Of a stretch of 64,000 nucleotides of DNA, positions 54,302-64,000 are shown in pieces; the first letter of the stretch is position 1; every line of letters begins with the position of its first letter. The notes below the pieces were generated by a model that saw nothing but the letters and a program-made list of their open reading frames with translations, was not told the origin of the DNA and did not search any database. Source of the stretch: Triatoma infestans (lineage: Eukaryota; Arthropoda; Insecta; Hemiptera; Reduviidae); the NCBI GenBank assembly GCA_011037195.1, contig JAAEAF010007901.1, forward strand, positions 1 through 64,000, written 5' to 3'. Made by a program: the position numbers and the translations under genes.

Positions 54302-55449
54302 TTTTTTTGTAGAACTGCACAGGAGCATTCTTGGATGTTACCCAGGCATTCGATCGTGTCTGGCACCCTGGGCTCCTCTACAAATTAAAAAAAAAAGTCT
54401 CCTATTTACTTACTTCCTCATTCTGCGCTCTTACCTCTCCGAAAGGTTCTTTCAGGTCAGTTCTGGTTCAGCTATCTCTCCTTTCTCGCCAATGAGGGCA
54501 GGGGTACCGCAGGGGAGTATCCTTGGTCCCGTCCTATACACTGTATACACATCTGACATACCCACACATCCATCCACACTACTAAGTACATATGCAGACG
54601 ACACAGCAATTCTAGCTACCAGTTCAAACCCAGCATCAGCTTCACACAAATTACAGTCACATTTACAAAAAATAGAATCATGGGCAAAGAAATGGAAAAT
54701 AAAACTGAACCCTCAGAAATGTCAACACGCCACGTTTACTCTCCGGCGGGGCTCTTGTCCTCCTATCTTCTACAACAACAACGCACTTCCCTCTACAGAT
54801 CTGGTGCGCTACCTTGGGCTTTTCATAGACAAACGACTCACGTGGAACCCACACACACAACTTAAAAGACAAGCCATGACTAAACGTGCCAAACTTCTTT
54901 ACCGACTTCTCGGACGACGGTCTAAATTACCAACGGAACTGAAGAGACTAATATATAACACCATAATCAAACCTATGTGGACTTACGGACTAGAGCTGTG
55001 GGGTTCAGCCAAACCGACCAACATACGGACCATACAAACATTTCAATCCAAACTACTCAGACAGATAGTTGACGCTCCTTTTTACGTTACAAACCTCCCT
55101 CTCCACAATGACCTTAACATCCCTTTCGTACAACAACTTGCCAAGACAAAATACCACAAATACCACACTGCTCTCTCACACTGCCCTAATCCCTTCGTAC
55201 AGTCTCTTGCTTCTACTACCATCCCTGACAATCCACCTCGCCGATTGAACCGCCAGTGGCCCCGAGATTTCCTTCGGGACTGATCAGTGACTGGTATCCC
55301 GTAGAGAGTGCTACCACTGGGTAGTTTCTCTCCTCCCACTCTTCACGCCTCTATACTCTCTCTCTTCTCATTTACTTATTGTATATAGAACTATACAGAT
55401 TGTAAATTTCTAAATAAAGAAAAATAAAAAAAAAAAATTTTTTTTGTAG
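54302..55449. repeat. Target-site duplication of the nested LINE
   Basis: TTTTTTTGTAG at 54302-54312 recurs at 55439-55449. The empty site in the sister TIR element reads TTTTTTTGTAGATAATAG, confirming the junctions. Confidence 0.85.
54313..55437 (+). pseudogene. 5'-truncated Jockey-type LINE: RT C-terminal two thirds
   Basis: Coding enters as NCTGAFLDVTQAFDRVWHPG (54313-54372), with the first catalytic aspartate of RT. One frameshift lies at the A-run near 54387-54395. From there the frame is open to the TGA at 55281-55283: LILRSYLSERFFQV, AGVPQGSILGPVLYTVYTSD, active-site TYADDTAIL (YADD at 54591-54602), KKWKIKLNPQKCQHATFTLR, YGLELWGSAKP and a PPRRLNRQWPRDFLRD end. There is no RNase H, so this family ends after RT. 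A 3' UTR of about 140 bp and an A tail follow. An ATG at 54138 gives a longer ORF, but its first 58 codons belong to the host TIR element. It is the same type as 36790-38560. Confidence 0.85.
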
Positions 55450-55559
55450 ATAATAGCAGTTGACATATTATTTTATAAGCATTACTTCTCTAATATATCT
55501 CCTATATTTTGATACAGGGTATAACTTTGAAATGTGCGCCATTTTTCCTAGCTTTACGC

Positions 55560-56414
55560 TATAGGAAAATAATGACAGATTTCATTTTCAAACTTATAAT
55601 TATAATTTATTTATTCATACATACGTAAAGAATACATACTGTATTTATAAATATAAAGTGAGTTTGGATGGCATAGTCAAGATTGGTGGCAATCACATTT
55701 ATGGTTTATTGGCACCGACATTGATAACGGATTCGAACTTTAAAGTGCAGGTAAACGGCTAAAAGTAACTAAAAAGAAGTCTAACCATCCATTCTAGAGT
55801 TTTTTTGTAGCATTGCAGGTCCCTCTTTTATTTTAGTATCATAGCTCTGGCCTCTTTTTCTGTCAAAATTACACAAATGTTTCTGAATTTGCCAAATCTT
55901 ATTACATCCAAAGCTCTTATAATATTAATCCATTAACAATCTATGTTAACAAACTGTAATCTAATCCTCGAAGACGCTAAGGTGTTGGGCCATTGATCCG
56001 CCACTAACTGGTTACACTAATTGGTTATAATAGTGGAAAAAAACAATATAATTCCATGTTTTGTCAGGTATCTATCATCTTTTTATTCCTTTCTTATGTA
56101 TTTATAGTACACAGTGCACAACGTAAATGTTAATAGAAATATAATAAAATACAAAATGTATATCATATCTAGACAATCTGTTTTATGCTATCTTTTCAGA
56201 GATTGCTGTTGGTAACATGTAATAATATCATAACATCTGATCAAGTTTAGAGTTTTGTCCTTGTCATTTTTCCATCCAATGTTATATCTCCGAATACTAT
56301 ATTAATGTTATTTTTTCTATATTATCATAATTGCTTATCTAAGCAAGTACAGTACAAAAAATATGGCAGGTAGAAAACTTAATCATAGATTGTCCATTTT
56401 TTCGCTTTTACTTA
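55560..56414. other. No gene recognised
   Basis: AT-rich DNA. Confidence 0.4.
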
Positions 56415-56553
56415 CAGTGTTGAGCAGTGTTGTCTGTAGATAGAGATACCATTGCTCGGAGGCCGATAGTGTACTGAGAACACTCCGAGGGGACACCATA
56501 GATCTACCAGCTCGCAGTGCACTATCCACTAAAAGAATACTAATCTAATCTAG
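56415..56553 (+). mobile_element. SINE-A' 3' fragment
   Basis: CAGTGTTGTCTGTAGATAGA, CATTGCTCGGAGGCCGATAG, then GACACCATAGATCTACCAGC and TCGCAGTGCACTATCC. The tRNA-like head is missing. Confidence 0.6.
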
Positions 56554-56559
56554 AAGAAT

Positions 56560-56665
56560 TGTTACAATCGTATCAATTTTCGAAATTGCGTTTACATCGA
56601 AAATATATGTTTTGAAGACAGATAACTGAACAAAAAAATGGTTTAGAAGTTGGTGTGTGTGTGCG
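56560..56665 (-). repeat. TSR fragment
   Basis: TTGTTACAATCGTATCAATT, TTTTCGAAATTGCGTTTACA and a GT tract keep the TSR order next to its hairpin end. Confidence 0.5.
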
Positions 56666-57764
56666 TGCGATTTTTTTTTTTCTTTTCAATGCAGTTTTGA
56701 AAAATATTATTGAAAATATATTTTCTACGTAGTTGCTTTTTCAAAAATTTTTTTCTTAATTATGGGACATACCGGGATAGAGTTTGAAGTGATTGATACG
56801 TGAATCGAATTATACGTTCAGAAGGAAAGGTATACTATCTAAGCTTTCTATACATGGTATAACTTTAGCCTTTTTGTTAAAAAAAAAGAAGTTAGTCCGA
56901 AATTCAAGAAAAAGAATTTCCATAGGTAGATTTAGATTCTACAAAAAAACAATAGAGTAACAAAACGTTGAACATTTATTTTATATGAAATAATTTACGT
57001 GAATGTTGCTGATTCTATATCAACAAAGATTTAGAGAAAGCATGTGATAAATGAACAAATCAGAAATGTACATTATTCGTTTGCAGTCTCTTGTAGCCTG
57101 TTCAGTCAATAATGCTACCGAGTTAATAAAGAAATATTCCTGATAAATTTAACAATGACATTTTTCCATTGTTAGGAGTGACACATTTAAAACTTTGGCC
57201 GGTGGATGGGTACAAGGGGGGTTAAGACCGACGTTGCGTCATAAGCAATGGTTAGCTAAACTAAAAATTTCCAATGTTACCGTTGCTTTATGCTTGCTTG
57301 CTGGATTAGACATTTGGTGTCAACGTGAATGAATAGAACTTCGGTCCGTTTGTAAAAAACGAGATGGACATTTCAAGCAGGCAAAATGAACGTAACAAAA
57401 AATAAAATCATTCGTTCTACAAATTAATAAGATTTGCTGCTTTCAGAAACATCTTTCTTCTTCTTTAATTGAGAAGAAAGAGTGGAAAACGGTTACAGAG
57501 AAATTCCAAAAAGTTCTAGGTGAAGAACGTGTTACATTTCAAAAGACAAGGCACCAATATCTTTCACCAGTATATTGGCAGTTTAAAGCACATAGAAACC
57601 AACAGTAGAGCAATGAAATGACAATGTGGTGGTTCTTCCAAATTGGAAAAAAACTTGTGCGTAATCATCACAATTGTAATTGAATTTTTTTTTTTATACA
57701 TAAGCCATACATTACAGACGTTTATTTAGGTAGTTGAATGTGTTACATTCTTGACCACATTAAA
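56666..57764. other. AT-rich DNA with one short open stretch
   Basis: An open frame of about 70 codons ending at a TAG near 57608 reads SSSLIEKKEWKTVTEKFQ and VLGEERVTFQKTRHQYLSP. The tryptophan and lysine spacing recalls Myb/SANT-like (Zeste/MADF-type) DNA-binding domains found in some DNA transposons. This is weak. The rest is unrecognised. Confidence 0.25.
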
Positions 57765-57915
57765 TATTTATTCCGCAGAGCTGGAAAGTATCAGAAATAT
57801 TAATTGAACTATATTTGCTCTATACCGTGTCTATGTTATTACTTTGACAAAAGACATCCTGCTGATAGCCGTACGCCTAAAACCGGTCGATGACCACAAA
57901 AAGAAACGGGCCATC
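57765..57915 (+). mobile_element. Deletion derivative of the hammerhead family
   Basis: The outer left-arm end (TTCCGCAGAGCTGGAAAGTA) joins abruptly to centre and right-arm sequence (TATTTGCTCTATACCGTGTC, hammerhead, GACCACAAAAAGAAACGGGC). Confidence 0.6.
57855..57892 (+). ncRNA. Decayed hammerhead ribozyme-like motif
   Basis: CATC, CTGCTGA, a broken helix II, TAAAACCGGTC, GATG. Helix I and the cleavage-site box are kept, but the core is damaged. Confidence 0.4.
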
Positions 57916-58129
57916 ATAATACAGTTTGCCACACCAAGTTTAATGGCAATAGATTCATCATCCGTCTTTCAGACACTTCCAAAAACTCTTAAAACGTATT
58001 CTGTAAATTCGCACTATACGGAGTTACTTAAAAACATGGAAAACTCTAACAATATATTTAATGCACACTAGATTATGTAACCGTACATTATACTAAAGTT
58101 CATCTAGTTTTTACTTATGATACAAATTC

Positions 58130-58437
58130 AAACCGTTACAGGTACTCAAAAATTTTCTCCATAACTCTTCAAAAAAATCAGTTGTTCCGAAAAGAATATT
58201 TCAAATATAAAAAAATAATGTGTGTACTTTATTATGTCAAGATATTATTTTTTGGAGTATGAACTTACTACGATGTTTCGTTTTTGAGATATTTTGTTCA
58301 TATCCAAGCGCGCGCGCTCACACATATATAGACCATTCGCAAAAAAAAATTCTACTTAGCGTATCTCAAAACGTGTAAGTCAATGTTGAAATTTAACCCT
58401 CTATCATACTTCCTATTACTAGGAGTAAAAGAAAGGA
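58130..58437 (+). repeat. TSR repeat, old copy
   Basis: It has a decayed module end, ACTACGATGTTTCGTTTTTG, TTTGTTCATATCC, CACACATATATAGACCATTC, ATCTCAAAACG, and a hairpin end (CTATTACTAGGAGTAAAAGA). Confidence 0.6.
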
Positions 58438-58624
58438 AAAAAAAATTACTTTATTTAGTGGCACACGTCTTTAGTAGAGGTCTTTAGTCTGCCATGGACT
58501 TTTTTGTAAGACCGTCTAATTCGCTAGCTATTATTGTACACTTAGCCAATTTTTACTATGGTGTAAGTTCCATCCGTTAAAGCTATACAATGAATTTGAG
58601 TACGGAATATTTTTTTCAAAGCCC

Positions 58625-59028
58625 GCAAGGAATATCTGTTGCATGCAGTTACTTGAGGAGAACCGAACCCATGGGTTACCCCAGCTCAGTACTCCATGCA
58701 CTTCGACAGAACTGTGCACAATACACTTAAACTCATACACTCTACACTTTATAGACGAAGACATAGTACACAAACTAGGGATTAGCTCCGTGGTAGTGCG
58801 CTGGACTAGCAACGAGGAGGTCCCGGGTTAGAATCCAGCATGCTGTCCTCAAATTTTCTCTTCCTAAGAGCCTCTACAACTCACTATCCGGTGCTGGTCA
58901 GTGTAATTTGTAGTTAGAGAACACTGCTAGAAAGCGCCGGCTGTGCATTGGAGAGGGCTCCGGGGGGGCACAATAGATCCTTGAAGTCGCAGTGCAATAA
59001 ATAATCCCCTATAACAATCTACAATCTA
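58625..59028 (+). mobile_element. SINE-A' composite with leader module
   Basis: The leader is GTTGCATGCAGTTACTTGAG, CCCATGGGTTACC, ACTCCATGCACTTCGACAGA and GTACACAAACTAGG. It joins directly to GGATTAGCTCCGTGGTAGTG without the CTCCGTCCC segment. The tail is GGCACAATAGATCCTTGAAG to ATAACAATCTACAATCTA. Confidence 0.7.
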
Positions 59029-59999
59029 CTTTTCTCAAAAATAGTATAAGAATATTTATATAATTTTTATGCTTAATTATGAGTAACCTTTTTTTTTTTT
59101 TTTTTATTTTACTTTCTCTAAATACATTTATTTACATTTTCAGTTTATGCACATTGTCAGTAGATTAATAAAGTAAAAAAAACGGTGTCTCCTAAAAGAT
59201 TATGACTTTTTCAAAAATTAGCTTCGATTTAATATCAGCTTACATAATATTATTCAAATTCATGTAATAAAAAATCTTCTTAATAGTTTTGTTTGATTAC
59301 TATATTAATGACATTTAATTTTGTACGAGTTTGTTTAATACCGAATTCGGTGCACGTAACAGTTTTTTAAGCGAGAAACTTTTATACTTTTAGTAATAGA
59401 TTTAAAAATATGTCACTATTTTTACACAAACATACCATAGTTCCTACGCAGTTTTTGGGTATTATTATTTATTTTTCAATTAATTTTAAAAGAAATTAAT
59501 CTGTTTGAATTATTAATTATTATTATTACTTTCTTTTTTTTAAAGTGAATTACAAACATTTTAAACCTCTGTGAATAATGAAATATTTCATTAGAAATCA
59601 ATACAGATTCATATATGATCCTTTTAGGCCTCTTCTATTGCATCTACCTTGATGTTGATTAATCGATAAGCATGTATTATTATTGATGAAATGTAAATTT
59701 CCACCGGTATTGTCGAATGTTAAAAAGCTGGCAAGTTAAAAAAAAAAGAATCACGGAGGCTGGTCTGATGAAATTGAATCTGTTTTTCTTCGTTTTCTTT
59801 ATATGCAGAAGTTTAGCCATTTCGATATAGGCAAAAGTAAACCTGAAATCTGTCGAAGTGAGTGAACTGTAAAATGTAACACTAAACATATGAGTTTCAT
59901 TGTCATAGAGTGTTAGTGAAGGATGTGGTATATACATATATACCAAACCGATACCGATGTATTATATGTTATATATATATACTTGGTAACTAGATATTT
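59029..59999. other. AT-rich DNA, no gene
   Basis: T-run near 59091-59106. Nothing coding. Confidence 0.4.
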
Positions 60000-60430
60000 T
60001 ACACTTTCTCCTTACAACAGTGAGAGAAAGTATGATATATCCAATAACCTGTTAGCTATAAAGTGTATTACCAGTCTTGTCAATTTTAGAAGTTGATTTG
60101 TAACTTGGAACATATGGTTTGTTTCGAGGTTTTCTCATTAAGAAAATACACACAAACATATCGTAGGAAGCTCAGCTCAGTCTAGATATTCCATTTCCAA
60201 ATCAAAGATTTCTATCAAATTTCGAACCGGATGTGGGATTTTATTGGAAAATATTTTCCAGTTTTTCCCAAAATGAGCTCCAACGATTTTGTTTTAACAT
60301 CGCATACCTAGTATACATCAATAACCAATCACTTTTATTTGGATCATTTTTTTTAACAAAATTATTTTTTGTTAGATTTTTAGTGGGTGGAAGGTCACAA
60401 AGTAAAACTTCCCATTAATATATCATTTTC
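60000..60430 (-). repeat. TSR repeat, very old copy
   Basis: ACTTTCTCCTTACAACAGTG with AGAGAAAGTATGATA (hairpin end), TTCGAACCGGATGTGGGATT, and AAAATGAGCTCCAACGATTT with ATACATCAATAACCAATCAC align with the module in order. Confidence 0.5.
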
Positions 60431-60509
60431 TGCAAAGGGGGTTACCACCTATATAATTTATAAAGATACATTAAATATATTGCTGAAATTAAGAGTTTAA
60501 AGCAAATCG

Positions 60510-61390
60510 GTTTTATTATTATTATTATTATTATTGAATCCCGGTGCCTAATAATGGCTTGGGACCTAAGCCTGTATGGCTTTTATCCCGCCGATCCCCC
60601 CAATTCAACCCCCTAATTAATCTCCTCCGGTAGTCTACCGGTCAATCTCCAATTTCCCATGATATCCTTCAAGTCCAACTCACCCAGGCAATCCTGCGAG
60701 AGGGCCCATCCGAATACACGAAACCTAGTGCCAGTGAAAAGGGGGCACTGACAAAAGTACTGGTACACCTTTTCCCTGACTCCATCATCACAATTCTGAC
60801 AAGTGGAACTAGACGTCCTCCCTATTTTATGCAAGTGACTAGACACCCAAGTGTGTCCAGTCACTACACCCACCTCCTCCTGAGACCTGTCCTACTAGGG
60901 GACAGAAGCTAATCTGACCCCCTGCCAGATTCCCAAATCATTTAGCCTGGAGACAGCCGTGCGTGTCCTCCTAGCGTTTCTCCGAGGCTATTGTCTCCCA
61001 AAATCTAATCTGTTTATCACAGAATCACTTAGTGACGGCTCGGGACCACAATAAGGTAACGAGGATCCTTCTTTAGCCAGCCGATCCGCCCTCTCATTGC
61101 CCTCTATTCCCGCATGTCCGGGTACCCAGTAGAGTAGCACCTTATGCCACCGAGCTAAAACGTTAACAATTCTCCTACATTCTCCCACCAATTTCGAACT
61201 CCAACACGGCTTGCTCAAAGCCCTCAGTGCAGCTTGACTGTCAGAAAATATCCGCACTCTTTAATCTCTCCCTGCCACTTCCCAGCAGGGCAGCAGCATT
61301 CGATAATACCCACAACCTCGGACCGAAAGACAGTGGCCAAACCACCTAAGGCCACCGAACTCCCACAGTTTCCTTTCCGCCATGTCATTG
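60510..61390 (-). pseudogene. R1-type LINE RNase H tail with (AAT)n tail
   Basis: From high to low coordinates, a decayed front (LATVFRSEVVGII near 61335) is followed by RIFSDSQAALRALS (61257-61210), YWVPGHAGIEGNERADRLAKE (about 61140-61070) and GPEPSLSDSV. A frameshift separates this from TGHTWVSSHLHKIGR and a CQNCDDGV...YFCQCPL finger (about 60860-60735). The stop is near 60613. A 3' UTR of about 85 bp ends in AAT repeats (plus-strand TTA/ATT run at 60512-60534). Confidence 0.75.
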
Positions 61391-61752
61391 AATACACTTC
61401 AGCATTTTTTAATCAAGTAAAACTTTTTTGTTATAATCGTCTTTTTTTTATCTGGACGGTATTCTTTCTTTAATTCTTTTCACGCAAATGATACCGTTCC
61501 AACAAATGTAAAAATTTTATATTTAAAGTAAGTTTTAATTGGTTGAGAAAAAACTTTAATTCAGATAAATATGATCCATTGTATAAATGGCAAGCTATCG
61601 ATCTTAAAAAGGTTTTATCTATTATTTGAGAGCTGCTGTTTTAAATGTTAGTAGCTTTTGATTGTAAAAGTAAAAAAAATTATTAAAAGTAACTTTTTGC
61701 ATTAGCTAACAATGCGATATATCTTGCGAATTTCCGCTTTCTTCCAGACCTT
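61391..61752. other. No gene recognised
   Basis: AT-rich DNA between two LINE tails. Confidence 0.4.
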
Positions 61753-62603
61753 TTACAAAGAAGTTATTATTATTATTCGCAGAAGGGGAGGGCAAACCCT
61801 ACGCTATCCAAAGCCTCCCAGGGCCCATATAGCTACCCCTAAAGAATAACAACCACTGGTACTAGAATGAAAATCCAGGCCCAGGTTTTAACCATCTAAG
61901 TTTCACCACAGACCGAACAAATCGGACCAAAACCTTAAAAGGACACAGCTTAAGATCCTCTACCGATATCCTACTCCGGCCGAAGGTCCTAAACCTAATC
62001 TCCTCACAACCCAAACAATTCGTCATCAGATGCATGGGTGTTTCCTCCTCAGTCTCACAAACTCTACAAAAGGGGTCAGGCACGAGTCCCATTATATAGA
62101 GATGTCTCCTTAAACCACAATGCCCAGTGAGGAATCCAACCAGATGCTTGAGGGAGGTCCGTGAAAGACATCGGACCCCGCTACTCAAAGCTCCGTCCGG
62201 GCCCCCAATGAGCATTTTAGACTGCCGACAACCCACTGCACTCATCCAGAAGGATGATTTTGGCAAACATGTGCCAAAAGACACACCAACAGCAGGCTCT
62301 GGACCAATGATAGGGAGAGAGGCACCTAATTTGGCAAACCTATCCACCTCCTCATTCCCAAAGATTCCCACATGATCTGGAACCCAGACCAGAAGCACAT
62401 CCTTTAATGAAGAAAGATCTTCCAGTCTTTTAGAACATTCCAACACCAATTGGAAGTGAAGACACATGAATTAAGCGCCTTCAACGCAGCCTGGCTGTCC
62501 GAGCAGATACCAACACCTTTTAAATTAGTGTTACGCACCCTCTCATCCAAAATACAGCAAAGAATTGCATAAACCTCAGCCTGGAAAACTTACAAAGATG
62601 TTA
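61753..62603. repeat. Target duplication of the LINE at 61767
   Basis: TTACAAAGAAGTTA (61753-61766) and TTACAAAGATGTTA (62590-62603) match at 13 of 14 positions. Confidence 0.75.
61767..62589 (-). pseudogene. 5'-truncated R1-type LINE RNase H region, (AAT)n tail
   Basis: Coding enters as VFQAEVYAILCCIL (62585-62545), with the RNase H glutamate, then GICSDSQAALKAL with the aspartate (near 62500). A frameshift near 62460 moves to the ORF 62467-61862: VWVPDHVGIFGNEEVDRFAKL, GPEPAVGVSFG, GFLTGHCGLRRHLYIMG, CRVCETEEETPMHLMTNC. PDH replaces the usual PGH, but the histidine remains. The tail is an AAT run (61765-61777). It is the same family type as 46670-47338 and 60510-61390, but those sequences differ clearly. 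Confidence 0.8.
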
Positions 62604-63699
62604 AAATATGCTATATTGTTTTATCTTTTCCTAACAAATTTTCTGTGCAAACACTGAAGTTGCAATAACTGAGAAATTGTGGCAGTTCCAATATCTGAAA
62701 ATATATTTTACTTTTCATGGTTGTATTCACCAGTAATTGCACGGAAAATCAGCAGTCGATAGTCTGCTATGATCACAATAATCCATCTTTTATTTGTAGC
62801 GGGAAGTGAAAAGTCAAAAGTACATTTGAAATTTCTATATTGACTTTTTTAATATATTTTTTTTTTTACCTTGAACTTTGGCAATATCACAATGATAAAT
62901 ATATTTCCACATTAGTAACGGGCAACGTGCCCTCCTGTAGGGCGTATTTTTGGAAAATTGCCAAAGTGGATGTGCTTAAAGTATGCATTATTTAAAGTAA
63001 ACTTACCCCACTGTAAGAGAATTGCACGCATATTAAAACATCTAACGAAATAAGATATAAATTTTTCTTAAAGTTTAGGATTAATAAATTTAATTAAAAA
63101 TTACATATTAGTAAATTCGAGACTAACGCCCTAAACAGTGGTGTTAATGACCCACCATAATACAATCTATAGATAATTCTGCTCTTTCTTTATTTCACAG
63201 CATTGACCATCTTATTTAACATGATATCCAAATTTCTGAAAAAAAATTTTTCATTATTTCTTCTTTGGAAAGATTCCGATTTTTCTCCTCCAATTAGGCT
63301 GTGTTGCATTTTGAAATTTTGTCACACTTGATAAGAATTAAATTGCACATTCTAAATCAATTTCTTGTTTTTATTTCAAAAATCTTAGTGCTTATTAACA
63401 CATATCTCATAAATCAATGGCCAGATAAAGCTATCCACAGAAAGTTTAGAATCCAAAACAAATTATTACGATTATCCAGGTGCAATCCACCACATTACAA
63501 AACCAAATTACAAAACATATCCACATGTTCATGTAACATTTACTATTAGAGAATCTCAAAATTCAACTGAGTCATATTAATCTGCGTTTCCGGCATGTGT
63601 TTCTGGATTCAGGGAGATGTGTCAGAAAACAAGGCATTTTTTTCAACCCTATTTCATGCAGAACTCGTAAGGGAAGAATAAATACTGTATAATATTCGG
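62604..63699. other. AT-rich DNA, no gene
   Basis: The 82-codon ORF at 63301-63549 has no recognisable domain. Confidence 0.4.
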
Positions 63700-64000
63700 A
63701 AACGATCCTGAGGGTGTTGCTGAGGTAAGCATATTCTCTGACAGTCAAGCAGTTTTGAAGGCCTGGCGAATCTTTATTGAGAGTTAGAACTTGTAGGAGA
63801 TGAGATGGGTGGCAGATGACCGCCACAACTGCCTAGTTCAAAGAAGAATGCTTAGTCTATTCTGGATCCCTGGACCTGTATGTATAGAGGGAATGAAAGA
63901 GTTGACAAGCTAATAAAAGAGCACACTATTTTATGGACCAGAGCCTGCGTCTTGGCAGTTTCCAAAAAGATATTAAGATCATCAATGTAGTAACGGCAAG
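63700..64000 (+). pseudogene. R1-type LINE RNase H relic, cut by the window end
   Basis: VAEVSIFSDSQAVLKAW (about 63715-63770) has the RNase H aspartate motif. Later come LFWIPGPVCIEGM (about 63855-63895), where GH has become GP, and FYGPEPASW near 63940. Frames shift and stops are present. Confidence 0.6.

Larger units (their letters stand above)
53826..55559 (+). mobile_element. TIR element copy 2, split by a LINE
   Basis: The left end is GGGTAAAGCTAATAG and the right end is CTAGCTTTACGC, each flanked by TA. The element proper is 53826-54312 plus 55450-55559. Compared with 45987-46512 it carries about 70 extra bp near 54172-54240. Confidence 0.7.

Noticed and set aside
54138..54312. Start codon and first 58 codons of a 381-codon ORF
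   Set aside because: They lie in the TIR element, before the LINE target-site junction. The LINE frame only matches after the A-run frameshift near 54390.

Overview
This window looks like intergenic or intronic DNA from a large, AT-rich arthropod genome, most likely an insect and possibly a hemipteran (inference). It holds non-LTR retrotransposons of the Jockey/R1 type, restriction-like-endonuclease LINEs, an RTE-like element, Ty3/Gypsy and Copia remnants, a Helitron, and many tRNA-derived SINEs. I found no convincing host gene. Almost every coding signal is a transposable-element pseudogene with stops, frameshifts or 5' truncation. There is one assembly gap, a run of N at 40158-40413.

Layout. 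At 0-8 kb lie a Gypsy integrase interrupted by a palindromic element, a Copia integrase relic, two RNase H tail fragments, a LINE reverse transcriptase and two minus-strand LINE tails. At 8-13 kb lie a Jockey-like RNase H copy, an inverted and tandem cluster of a repeat here called TSR (named for its ends reading ACTTTCTCTTACTCC) and an LTR-like GC island. At 13-17 kb lie a solo LTR, an RTE-like element and a Helitron 3' end with its terminal hairpin. At 17-25 kb lie SINEs, an unexplained open stretch and a degraded LINE. At 25.7-26.9 kb is a 5'-truncated LINE with an intact RNase H ORF. At 27-36 kb lie SINEs, two TSR copies, a CR1-like RT split by a solo LTR, and a second Jockey-like copy split by a SINE. 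At 36.8-38.6 kb is a minus-strand Jockey pseudogene. At 39-46 kb lie a third LTR, TSR copies, SINEs and two more loci of the palindromic family. At 46-55.6 kb lie two copies of a TIR element (one split by a LINE), a fresh LINE insertion and a minisatellite. At 56-64 kb lie SINEs, old TSR copies and three R1-type RNase H tails.

The most interesting system is a small dispersed family of about 340-350 bp in which two copies of one arm face each other. Each arm carries a recognisable hammerhead-ribozyme layout (CTGANGA, helix II, GAAA, ACCGGTC, flanking CATC/GATG). Two complete palindromes have target-site duplications of at least 11 bp. This fits Penelope-like pseudo-LTRs in inverted orientation. 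No Penelope protein is present, so that assignment is inference.

The elements do not work together as a pathway. What the window gives is relative dating by nesting: SINE in Jockey-like LINE, SINE in TSR, solo LTR in CR1-like RT, LINE in TIR element, and palindrome in Gypsy integrase.
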